Below are positions 1 through 5,227 of a stretch of 6,362 nt of DNA, in pieces. The position numbers and the translations under genes are program-made. Position 1 is the stretch's first letter; the number at the start of each line of letters is the position of its first letter. Source of the DNA: an uncultured Lachnospiraceae bacterium (GTDB taxonomy: Bacteria; Bacillota; Clostridia; Lachnospirales; Lachnospiraceae); contig CADBTX010000167.1 of assembly GCA_902797705.1 (NCBI GenBank), positions 1 through 6,362 on the forward strand. The letters run 5' to 3'. Below the pieces are notes generated by a model that did no database searches, was not told the DNA's origin, and was given only the letters and a program-made list of their open reading frames with translations.

Positions 1-1134
1 ATCTGCGGAGCCTATGTGGCCTATAAATTCATTCTCTCCCTTTACGAAAGGATGAATGTGGACCTGTCGGAAGCCGGGGAATTCCTGGAGATCGCGGCCT
101 TTGCCACCATAGGGGACGTGATGCCCTTAAAGGGTGAGAACAGGATACTTGTGAAGGAGGGCTTAAGACGTCTCGAAGAAACGGAGAATCCGGGGCTCAG
201 AGCTCTGATCGATATTAATTCTCTTGGTGAAAAGCAGCTTTCCCCCTATCATGTGGGATTTATCCTGGGACCCTGTCTCAATGCTGCGGGAAGGCTTGAT
301 GACGCTGAGGATGCTCTGGGGCTCTTATTATGTACAGATCCCCTGTCTGCCCATGAGAAAGCCGTTATCCTGAAGGAAATGAACGACAGCAGAAAGAGCC
401 TTACGGAAAAGGGCGTTAAAGAGGCTCTTCAGATGGCTTTCGGGGAAGAGTATAAGAATGACAGGGTTCTCGTTATCTTTCTAAAGGACTGTCATGAGAG
501 CATAGCCGGCATTATCGCGGGAAAGGTCCGGGAACAGACCGGGAAGCCGGTATTTATACTGACCCCCGGCGAAACCTATGATGAGGTTCCCTGTCTTAAG
601 GGATCCGGACGCTCTGTGGAAGCCTATCACATGTTTAATGAAATGACCCGTGTAAAGGATATATTTATCCGTTTCGGGGGACACGCCCTGGCTGCCGGGC
701 TTTCCATTCCATCAGACAGGCTTTTGGAGCTTAGGAAGCGCCTCAATGAAAACGCAGAGCTTAAGGATGAGGATCTTCAGATAAAGGTATGTGTGGATAT
801 GGAACTGCCTCTCACATATGTAAATATCCCCCTTATTCTCGAGCTTCAGAAGCTGGAGCCCTATGGCACGGATAATGAGAAACCCCTATTTGCCCTTAGG
901 GATGCGGCTATAAGGGATCTTAAGATCCTGGGAAAGAGCGGGAATGTGCTGAAGGGTATCATAAGCGACGGAAAGACGGAGTTTGAATGCGTCTATTTCG
1001 GAAATGACGCCGGAGAGATGAAGGAATATATAGAAATGAAGGGCGGGAGAGACCTGAAGGCGGTATACAGCCCCGATATCAATGAATTCCGGGGGAGACG
1101 CAGCGTACAGATCGTGTTAAGAGGGATAAAATAG
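1..1134 (+). CDS. recJ: Single-stranded-DNA-specific 5'-3' exonuclease RecJ, C-terminal part (5' end outside window)
   Basis: RecJ degrades single-stranded DNA 5' to 3' in recombination and mismatch/base-excision repair. The frame is open from base 1 (ICGAYVAYKF, matching the family's SGAGVAFK-like stretch), so the gene enters the window already under way; the GTG at 16 is an internal Val. The visible 377 residues lack the N-terminal DHH catalytic core, roughly 200 residues judging by the usual RecJ length near 570-580. Recognisable blocks are the GDVMPLKGENR segment, GPCLNAAGRLDDA (GRLDD at fragment residues 97-101), the DHHA1 domain with H165 in CHESIAGIIAGK, GSGRS (201-205) and GGHALAAG (GGH 226-228), then a C-terminal OB-fold region to the TAG stop. 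No frameshift is seen. The next gene starts 9 bp after the stop, so the two are probably co-transcribed. Identification is secure from the motif order. Confidence 0.96.
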   Translation: MCGAYVAYKFILSLYERMNVDLSEAGEFLEIAAFATIGDVMPLKGENRILVKEGLRRLEETENPGLRALIDINSLGEKQLSPYHVGFILGPCLNAAGRLDDAEDALGLLLCTDPLSAHEKAVILKEMNDSRKSLTEKGVKEALQMAFGEEYKNDRVLVIFLKDCHESIAGIIAGKVREQTGKPVFILTPGETYDEVPCLKGSGRSVEAYHMFNEMTRVKDIFIRFGGHALAAGLSIPSDRLLELRKRLNENAELKDEDLQIKVCVDMELPLTYVNIPLILELQKLEPYGTDNEKPLFALRDAAIRDLKILGKSGNVLKGIISDGKTEFECVYFGNDAGEMKEYIEMKGGRDLKAVYSPDINEFRGRRSVQIVLRGIK

Positions 1135-1143
1135 GAGAACCAT

Positions 1144-1377
1144 ATGAAAAGAATCCTTGCCATTGGTGGAATAGTCATACTTGTCGGGATGTATATCCTT
1201 ACATTCATACTTGCCATTATGAACCATCCGGATACGGGAAGGCTTCTTATGGCATCCATCGTCTGCACCGTTTTTATTCCCGTCATGATACATCTTCTTC
1301 TCATGATGAATAATGCGAGAAAGGGAAAGAATGTCTTTGATGAGCCCTATTCCTACAGGGAGGATAAGGATAAGTGA
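1144..1377 (+). CDS. Small hypothetical membrane protein (77 aa, two predicted TM helices)
   Basis: I cannot assign a function. The protein has two hydrophobic segments, about residues 4-27 (ILAIGGIVILVGMYILTFIL) and 34-54 (LLMASIVCTVFIPVMIHLLL), joined by a short polar loop (MNHPDTGR). A charged tail follows (NNARKGKNVFDEPYSYREDKDK). By the positive-inside rule the Arg/Lys-rich C-terminus should be cytoplasmic, with the N-terminus also inside. No signal peptidase or lipobox site is evident. The ATG is supported by a GGAG at 1134-1137 that overlaps the recJ stop, with six bases before the start, so translation may be coupled to recJ. Position and spacing suggest it is the last gene of the recJ transcript. 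The coding call rests on the ribosome binding site, tight spacing and typical membrane-protein composition; the antisense frame over the same bases is a shadow. Confidence 0.82.
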   Translation: MKRILAIGGIVILVGMYILTFILAIMNHPDTGRLLMASIVCTVFIPVMIHLLLMMNNARKGKNVFDEPYSYREDKDK

Positions 1378-1383
1378 AAAAAC

Positions 1384-1413
1384 TTGTAAACTTATCGGGA
1401 AATGATATATAAT
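1384..1413 (+). promoter_or_regulatory. Candidate sigma-A promoter for the SEC-C protein gene
   Basis: TTGTAA at 1384-1389 (4 of 6 to TTGACA) and a perfect TATAAT at 1408-1413 are separated by 18 bp. Transcription would begin near 1420, leaving a leader of roughly 57 nt before the ATG at 1477. The promoter covers the upstream in-frame ATG at 1402, which argues that that codon is not the start. Confidence 0.6.
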
Positions 1414-1476
1414 TGCCCGGGGAATGGCTTATTCCCATCACAGATCAGAAAATTCAGAAAGGAAGAAATAGACCAT

Positions 1477-1998
1477 ATGGCAACTTTATATGAACAGTGG
1501 ACCGGAATGGCGTATTCCGAGACCGCTGACAAAGGAGAATTAAAGAAACTCTGGCAGGATTATTTTCTTAAGGAGAAGGAGATATATTCCATTCTCTTAA
1601 AGGATCCCGATACGGAAGTAAAGGGCACGGTGAAGGAACTGGCGGAGAAATACGAAGTTGACATCATGACCATGACCGGGTTCCTGGACGGCATCAATGA
1701 AAGCCTTGTCACAGCCAATGACCTTGAGAACATGGACGAGGATACCGTGGTATCCCTGGGATTTGACAAGGAGCTCCTCTATAAGAACATGGTGGCTGCC
1801 AAGGCTGACTGGCTGTACGGGCTGCCTGAGTGGGATGATATCTTTACAAAGGAAAAGAGGGACGAACTGTACAAGGAACAGAAGAAGGCCGGAACCTATG
1901 TGAGAGAAGGCAGGAAAATAGGACGGAATGAGCCCTGTCCCTGCGGCTCCGGAAAGAAATTCAAACAGTGCTGTATGGGAAAAGGTATTTATGATTGA
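1477..1998 (+). CDS. SEC-C motif protein (173 aa)
   Basis: The C-terminus carries a SEC-C zinc-binding motif, [19 protein letters not shown], the same module found at the end of SecA, where the Cys cluster binds zinc and contacts partners such as SecB. The N-terminal part is acidic and mostly helical, with the stretch [28 protein letters not shown] and the segment [24 protein letters not shown]. It resembles a family of uncharacterised stand-alone SEC-C proteins that I recall from Lachnospiraceae. No enzyme active site is visible, so the role is unknown; a metal-dependent adaptor is a guess. I chose ATG 1477 because AAAGGAAG at 1458-1465 lies at a workable distance and the protein then begins [15 protein letters not shown]. 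An in-frame ATG at 1402 would add 25 residues, but it lies inside the promoter and lacks a well-spaced ribosome binding site. Confidence 0.88.
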   Translation: MATLYEQWTGMAYSETADKGELKKLWQDYFLKEKEIYSILLKDPDTEVKGTVKELAEKYEVDIMTMTGFLDGINESLVTANDLENMDEDTVVSLGFDKELLYKNMVAAKADWLYGLPEWDDIFTKEKRDELYKEQKKAGTYVREGRKIGRNEPCPCGSGKKFKQCCMGKGIYD

Positions 1999-2006
1999 TT
2001 TTTTCC

Positions 2007-2035
2007 TTGACACGGGTCGGGGAAAGTGATATCTT
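2007..2035 (+). promoter_or_regulatory. Promoter of the infC-rpmI-rplT operon
   Basis: A consensus -35, TTGACA (2007-2012), is followed after exactly 17 bp by TATCTT (2030-2035), with an upstream TG at 2027-2028 making an extended -10. Transcription should start near 2042, at the beginning of the structured leader. It is the strongest -35 in the window, as expected for a ribosomal operon. Confidence 0.78.
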
Positions 2036-2041
2036 GTTTTG

Positions 2042-2192
2042 GTGCTGTTGATACGGATCCGGAAGGAAACGTATCGTAAAAGAAGCAGAGCAGAGGCTCT
2101 CACCCTGAGGCGAAGGCTGTCAGGTGTTCATAAGACGGGATTATTATTTGATCTTATTATGGACGGTGGGGCTATGCTCCGCCGTTTATTTA
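2042..2192 (+). ncRNA. Structured leader of infC operon, probable L20 leader with attenuator
   Basis: Four helices can be drawn by eye. GATACG (2050-2055) pairs with CGTATC (2070-2075). AGAGC (2087-2091) pairs with GCTCT (2096-2100) around loop AGAG. CACC(C)TGA (2101-2108, C2105 bulged) pairs with TCAGGTG (2120-2126). A final 10-bp hairpin spans 2163-2185. Position, length and the CTCTCACC...AGGTGTTCATA stretch agree with the L20 leader of Firmicutes (Rfam L20_leader). In Bacillus subtilis, L20 binds such a leader and promotes premature termination, repressing its own operon. Assignment to that family is from memory of its sequence and context; a covariance-model search would settle it. A 74-codon frame across this region is not a gene. 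Confidence 0.68.
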
Positions 2193-2195
2193 ATC
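2163..2195 (+). terminator. Attenuator-type hairpin in the infC leader
   Basis: Bases 2163-2172 pair with 2176-2185 as a continuous 10-bp stem (eight Watson-Crick pairs, two G-U wobbles) closed by a TAT loop. A T-rich run (TTATTTAATCTT) follows. It ends only a few bases before the infC Shine-Dalgarno sequence, so it could act as an intrinsic terminator or affect ribosome access. The T tract is interrupted, which fits conditional rather than complete termination. Confidence 0.62.
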
Positions 2196-2197
2196 TT

Positions 2198-2203
2198 AGG
2201 AGG
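2198..2203 (+). promoter_or_regulatory. Shine-Dalgarno sequence that fixes the infC start
   Basis: A perfect AGGAGG lies 8 bases before the ATT at 2212. Its bases overlap the in-frame TAG (2197-2199) that closes the infC frame upstream, so translation cannot begin further 5'. Confidence 0.85.
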
Positions 2204-2211
2204 AAAACACA

Positions 2212-2718
2212 ATTAGCGATTTATTTATCAATGAGCAGATCAGGGACAGGGAAGTCAGACTGATAGGTGTTGACGGTGAACAGCTTGGAGTTATGCCCAC
2301 ATCAGAGGCGCTTAAGATCGCGGATGAAGCAGGGCTTGATCTTGTAAAGATCGCTCCCGGAGCGAAGCCTCCCGTCTGCAAGATCGTGGATTACGGCAAG
2401 TATAAATACGAGCAGACAAGGAAGGATAAGGAAGCGCGCAAGAAGCAGAAGATCATTGAGGTTAAGGAGATCAGATTTTCTCCCAATATCGACACCAATG
2501 ACCTTAACACAAAGAGCAATGCCGCCCGGAAGTTTCTCATGAAGGGGGACAGAGTGAAGGTTACCATGCGTTTCCGCGGCCGTGAGATGGCTCATATGAA
2601 CGCCAGCAAACACGTGCTGGACGAGTTTGCAGAGGCCTTAAGTGATATCGCTGTTGTTGAAAAGCCTGCAAAAGTAGAGGGCAGAACCATGACATTACAG
2701 CTTGCCCAGAAAAAATAG
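2212..2718 (+). CDS. infC: Translation initiation factor IF-3, starting at ATT
   Basis: IF3 binds the 30S subunit, prevents premature 50S joining and checks the start codon and initiator tRNA. The 168-residue product (M/I)[18 protein letters not shown]... has the IF3 N-domain (about 1-75, with [18 protein letters not shown] and [15 protein letters not shown]), a Lys-rich linker helix ([10 protein letters not shown]), and the C-domain ([44 protein letters not shown]). No ATG, GTG or TTG occurs in frame between the stop at 2197-2199 and ATG 2293. Starting at 2293 would delete 27 conserved residues. ATT 2212, 8 bases after AGGAGG, is therefore the start. Rare start codons on infC are well known (AUU in Escherichia coli), and there they let IF3 repress its own synthesis. 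It is followed 17 bp later by rpmI. Total length is normal. Confidence 0.96.
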   Translation: MSDLFINEQIRDREVRLIGVDGEQLGVMPTSEALKIADEAGLDLVKIAPGAKPPVCKIVDYGKYKYEQTRKDKEARKKQKIIEVKEIRFSPNIDTNDLNTKSNAARKFLMKGDRVKVTMRFRGREMAHMNASKHVLDEFAEALSDIAVVEKPAKVEGRTMTLQLAQKK

Positions 2719-2735
2719 AATGGAGGAAAGATAAG

Positions 2736-2933
2736 ATGCCAAAGATGAAAACAAGCAGATCAGCCGCAAAGCGGTTCAAGCTTACCGGAACAGGAAAATT
2801 AAAGAGGAATAAGGCTTATAAGCGCCACATCCTCACCAAGAAGTCTGCAAAGACAAAGAGAAATCTCCGTCATGCAGTCATGACTGATGAGTCAAATGTA
2901 AAGAACATGAAGAAGATACTGCCTTATCTTTAA
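2736..2933 (+). CDS. rpmI: 50S ribosomal protein L35
   Basis: This 65-residue, strongly basic protein starts [33 protein letters not shown], the characteristic L35 N-terminus, and ends MKKILPYL; length is typical of the family. L35 binds 23S rRNA in the large subunit. GGAGG at 2722-2726 precedes the ATG by 9 bases. It sits 17 bp after infC and 33 bp before rplT, the standard infC-rpmI-rplT order in bacteria, so it is expected to share the infC promoter and the L20 feedback at the leader. No internal promoter or terminator is seen on either side. Confidence 0.97.
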   Translation: MPKMKTSRSAAKRFKLTGTGKLKRNKAYKRHILTKKSAKTKRNLRHAVMTDESNVKNMKKILPYL

Positions 2934-2966
2934 TGATCGGGCGGATTAAGAATACGGAGGTTTAAT

Positions 2967-3320
2967 ATGGCTAGAATCAAAGGTGGCTTAAATGCCAGGA
3001 AAAAACATAACAGAGTTTTAAAATTAGCTAAGGGATACAGAGGCGCAAGGTCAAAGCAGTACAGGGTTGCAAAGCAGTCCGTTATGCGTGCCCTTACTTC
3101 ATCATTCGCAGGCAGAAAGCAGAGGAAGAGAGATTTCAGATCTCTGTGGATCGCCCGTATCAATGCAGCTGCAAGGGCTAACGGCATCAGCTACAGCAAG
3201 CTTATGTACGGCTTAAAGAATGCAGGCGTTGATATCAACAGAAAAATGCTTTCCGAGATGGCTATAAGTGATGCTGAAGGATTCAAAACTTTAGCAGAAC
3301 TTGCAAAATCAAAGGCTTAA
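2967..3320 (+). CDS. rplT: 50S ribosomal protein L20
   Basis: The 117-residue protein, [30 protein letters not shown]..., is a full-length L20. It has the basic N-terminal extension that threads into 23S rRNA and the globular C-domain ([45 protein letters not shown]). L20 is an early assembly protein of the 50S subunit. In both proteobacteria and Bacillus it also represses its operon by binding mRNA structures that resemble its rRNA site, which fits the leader at 2042-2192. GGAGG at 2956-2960 is 6 bases from the ATG. Its last codons and stop overlap the candidate promoter of the following tRNA. Confidence 0.97.
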   Translation: MARIKGGLNARKKHNRVLKLAKGYRGARSKQYRVAKQSVMRALTSSFAGRKQRKRDFRSLWIARINAAARANGISYSKLMYGLKNAGVDINRKMLSEMAISDAEGFKTLAELAKSKA

Positions 3321-3329
3321 TGATATCAT
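3301..3329 (+). promoter_or_regulatory. Candidate promoter for tRNA-Leu inside the end of rplT
   Basis: TTGCAA (3301-3306, 4 of 6) and TATCAT (3324-3329, 5 of 6) are 17 bp apart, with TG at 3321-3322 forming an extended -10. Initiation near 3336 would give the tRNA a leader of about 25 nt. The -10 lies within a 10-bp palindrome, ATGATATCAT (3320-3329). Only 40 bp separate rplT from the tRNA, so co-transcription remains possible. Confidence 0.5.
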
Positions 3330-3333
3330 ATTG

Positions 3334-3356
3334 CACGGGCTTTTAATTAGCCCGTG
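3334..3356 (+). other. Hairpin between rplT and tRNA-Leu, without a T tract
   Basis: CACGGGCT (3334-3341) pairs perfectly with AGCCCGTG (3349-3356) around a 7-base loop. What follows is ACGG and then the tRNA, so it is not a standard intrinsic terminator. It may define the 3' end of the rplT message after processing, or be a leaky terminator. The predicted tRNA transcript would start inside its left arm. Confidence 0.55.
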
Positions 3357-3360
3357 ACGG

Positions 3361-3444
3361 GCAGGAATGGCGGAATTGGCAGACGCGCAGGCTTCAGGTG
3401 CCTGTGGTAGCAATACTGTGAGGGTTCAAGTCCCTTTTCCTGCA
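3361..3444 (+). tRNA. tRNA-Leu (anticodon CAG)
   Basis: A complete class II tRNA cloverleaf. The acceptor stem is GCAGGAA (3361-3367) with TTCCTGC (3437-3443), and the discriminator base is A3444. The D arm is GCG...CGC. The anticodon stem CAGGC/GCCTG encloses loop TTCAGGT, giving CAG at 3395-3397 (reads CUG). A long variable arm (GGTA/TACT, 3406-3417) is typical of Leu, and the T arm is GAGGG-TTCAAGT-CCCTT. CCA is not encoded and must be added by nucleotidyltransferase. All stems pair, so the gene looks functional. Confidence 0.97.
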
Positions 3445-3450
3445 CTATCC

Positions 3451-3463
3451 GGCACAATGTGCC
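3451..3463 (+). repeat. Short perfect inverted repeat downstream of tRNA-Leu
   Basis: GGCACA and TGTGCC flank a single A. In RNA this would fold as a 5-bp hairpin with loop AAT. It lies 6 bases after the mature tRNA end and just before the terminator, so it could protect or guide 3' trimming of the precursor. Function is inferred only from position. Confidence 0.5.
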
Positions 3464-3468
3464 ATGTT

Positions 3469-3498
3469 AAAAAAGGCTGTCCTTCGGCAGTCTTTTTT
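3469..3498 (+). terminator. Rho-independent terminator after tRNA-Leu
   Basis: AAAAAAGGCTG (3469-3479) pairs with CAGTCTTTTTT (3488-3498) across a TCCTTCGG apical region, with one G-U pair. The stem runs directly into six Ts. The flanking A and T runs also make it usable on the opposite strand. It should end the tRNA transcript and any read-through from rplT. Confidence 0.88.
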
Positions 3499-3504
3499 AG
3501 TAAG

Positions 3505-3523
3505 TAACAGATTCTGTTATACT
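3505..3523 (+). promoter_or_regulatory. Palindrome overlapping a candidate extended -10 upstream of the sugar transferase
   Basis: TAACAGATTCTGTTA (3505-3519) is a perfect inverted repeat with 7-bp arms and one central base. It overlaps TG-T-TATACT, an extended -10 (TATACT at 3518-3523, 5 of 6). No good -35 lies 16-18 bp upstream. A start near 3530 would leave only about 9 nt and cut into the ribosome binding site at 3527-3533, so the exact start point is doubtful. The arrangement would suit a repressor operator. Confidence 0.4.
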
Positions 3524-3538
3524 TAAGAAGGGGATTAA

Positions 3539-4951
3539 ATGCTTTTAAGGTCGTCACAGGTAAGAAGAGCGGTGGTGCTCGTTATCGATATATTCGGGAT
3601 CTTTATAGCCTTTATCATATCCTGGTTCCTAAGGTTTGGCACTCCCTTTTCCTGGATCTTAAGCGAGTTATATACTTCGACTCTGGTGATCATCACCCTT
3701 ATCTATGTCGTGATCTTTGTTTTCTACGACAATAAGCGGCCTTCTGTTGTTCATCAGACACCTTTTGAAAATCTGGTGTCCGTTTTTTCCAATTTGCTGC
3801 TCTTAATGGCTGTGACTCTTATCTATCTCTTTGTAATGCAGAGAGGCAGCCTGGTTTCCCGTTACGTTATCGGTCTCACCTTTGCCATCGGATTTGTGGA
3901 TGATTTTCTTTTAAGGATGCTGTTTCGTATCATCCTTATCAATTATTCCAAAAACGTGGAAAGGATCACCAATATCATGCTGGTGACACTTTCCTTCCGT
4001 GCCAGGGATATACTCAATGAATTTGAGCAGAATCAGGGTTATCTCATGCGGATCTCCTGCATCACGATACTGGATAAGGATATGGTGGGACGGAATATCA
4101 ACGGGATCCCGGTGGTGGGCAATGCTGAAAATTATCTGAATACCCACAGACAGAATGTCTATGATGAGGTCTTTGTAAATATCCCCTACAATTATGAAGT
4201 GAAGCTTCGGCGTATCATAATGGATTTTGAGGAGATGGGAGTCACCGTTAACCTTAATATCGAGTTCAATGTGGACGCCAGCGAAAAGCGTATCAGGAAT
4301 CTGGCGGGCTATCAGGTTGTGAGCTTTTCCGCAGCCATACTGGATCCCGGGTCGCTTTTTATCAAGAGGCTTATGGATATAGTGGGAAGCATAGTTGGAC
4401 TATTGATCTGTGCCGTTTCAATACTGATCTTCGGGCCTGTGATAAAGCTTACAAGTCCCGGTCCCATTCTTTACGCCCAGACAAGGGTGGGTATAAACGG
4501 CAGGAGATTCAGGATATATAAGCTCCGCACCATGTATCAGGACGCAGACAAAAGGAAGGCGGAGCTCCTCGCTCAAAATGAGATGAAAGGTCTTATGTTT
4601 AAGATAAAGGATGATCCCAGGATCACGCCCATAGGCAGGTTCTTAAGAAAGACCAGCATCGACGAGCTTCCCCAGTTCTGGAATGTTCTGATGTCCGATA
4701 TGAGCATGGTTGGTACCAGGCCTCCCACGGAGGATGAATATGAAAAATACGGCAACTACCACATGAGAAGGCTGTCCATCAAGCCCGGTATCACCGGAAT
4801 GTGGCAGGTTTCCGGACGGAATGAGATAAAGAATTTTGAAGATGTGGTAAGGCTGGATCTTTTCTATATCGACAACTGGTCACTGCTTCTTGATATCAAG
4901 CTTATCATTAAGACCGTATGGATAGTGATCTTCGGAAGAGGGGCCAGCTGA
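3539..4951 (+). CDS. Polyprenyl-phosphate sugar-1-phosphate transferase (exopolysaccharide glycosylphosphotransferase)
   Basis: This membrane enzyme of the WbaP/CpsE type moves a sugar-1-phosphate from a UDP-sugar to undecaprenyl phosphate, the first step in building many capsule, exopolysaccharide or glycan repeat units. The 470 residues show four hydrophobic segments in the first 140 (for example AVVLVIDIFGIFIAFIISWF and LVIITLIYVVIFVFY). A soluble nucleotide-fold-like middle domain follows, to about 265. The catalytic C-domain opens with membrane helix LMDIVGSIVGLLICAVSILIF, then SPGPILYAQTRVG, KLRTM (328-332), DDPRITPIGRFLRKTSIDELPQFWNVL with the Asp-Glu dyad D375-E376, and SMVGTRPP. GAAGGGG at 3527-3533 supports the ATG. 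The sugar cannot be told from sequence. No other glycan gene adjoins it in the window, so it is a stand-alone unit bounded by terminators at both ends. Confidence 0.94.
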   Translation: MLLRSSQVRRAVVLVIDIFGIFIAFIISWFLRFGTPFSWILSELYTSTLVIITLIYVVIFVFYDNKRPSVVHQTPFENLVSVFSNLLLLMAVTLIYLFVMQRGSLVSRYVIGLTFAIGFVDDFLLRMLFRIILINYSKNVERITNIMLVTLSFRARDILNEFEQNQGYLMRISCITILDKDMVGRNINGIPVVGNAENYLNTHRQNVYDEVFVNIPYNYEVKLRRIIMDFEEMGVTVNLNIEFNVDASEKRIRNLAGYQVVSFSAAILDPGSLFIKRLMDIVGSIVGLLICAVSILIFGPVIKLTSPGPILYAQTRVGINGRRFRIYKLRTMYQDADKRKAELLAQNEMKGLMFKIKDDPRITPIGRFLRKTSIDELPQFWNVLMSDMSMVGTRPPTEDEYEKYGNYHMRRLSIKPGITGMWQVSGRNEIKNFEDVVRLDLFYIDNWSLLLDIKLIIKTVWIVIFGRGAS

Positions 4952-4976
4952 AGTGCTCTTGATAATTTAAAATGTG

Positions 4977-5006
4977 AAACCGGCGGATTGGAGGATCCGC
5001 CGGTTT
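4977..5006 (+). terminator. Strong intrinsic terminator after the sugar transferase
   Basis: AAACCGGCGGAT (4977-4988) and ATCCGCCGGTTT (4995-5006) are perfect 12-bp arms around loop TGGAGG. The stem ends in TTT and is followed by CTACTTT, a modest T tract. It begins 25 bp after the TGA. Because both flanks are A/T-rich, it may also stop transcripts arriving from mrp on the minus strand. Confidence 0.8.
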
Positions 5007-5227
5007 CTACTTTAGGAGAGTATTAGTTTTGTTGGATTTTCCAACTAAGGGGGAGAATATCTATCGATTACTTTCGTAATCCCAACAGTTGAATTATCTT
5101 CAACTGATGAATTTAGTATAAAACCTATTTGTGTCCAACGTGTGTTTATTGAATAAAGTAATTATGAACTCATAATAAAAAGAAAATATATTTCTAAACT
5201 AATTATAAAGCACTTCTGTAGATATTC
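5007..5227. other. AT-rich convergent intergenic region with serial small inverted repeats
   Basis: No credible gene is seen. Perfect inverted repeats occur in series: GTTGGA/TCCAAC (5031-5045), GATTAC/GTAATC (5066-5081), CAGTTGAA/TTCAACTG (5086-5106) and ATTATGA/TCATAAT (5161-5176). The stretch is clearly more AT-rich than the coding regions. On the minus strand, a weak AGAAA/TTTCT hairpin (5181-5195) followed by TTTT could serve as the mrp terminator, but its stem is only five A/T-rich pairs. Structured RNA, degenerate insertion remnant or neutral spacer cannot be separated by eye. Confidence 0.5.

Noticed and set aside
1597..2103. 168-codon minus-strand frame opposite the SEC-C gene and infC leader
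   Set aside because: It crosses the SEC-C coding region, the infC promoter and the leader RNA, and its composition is that of a shadow frame.
2039..2263. 74-codon plus-strand frame through the infC leader
   Set aside because: It overlaps the leader helices, the Shine-Dalgarno sequence and the start of infC; the infC frame explains the downstream part.
3334..3356. Hairpin after rplT as a standard intrinsic terminator
   Set aside because: No T tract follows it and the tRNA begins 5 bases later, so it is listed only as a hairpin.
3425..3444. tRNA-Leu 3' end as an integration (att) site for the downstream sugar transferase
   Set aside because: I searched for a second copy of the tRNA 3' end downstream and found only matches of 7-8 bases; no integrase is present.
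5029..5079. 16-codon minigene with TTG start behind AGGAG (5014-5018)
   Set aside because: It is too short to support, uses a TTG start and runs across two inverted repeats; chance is the simpler explanation.
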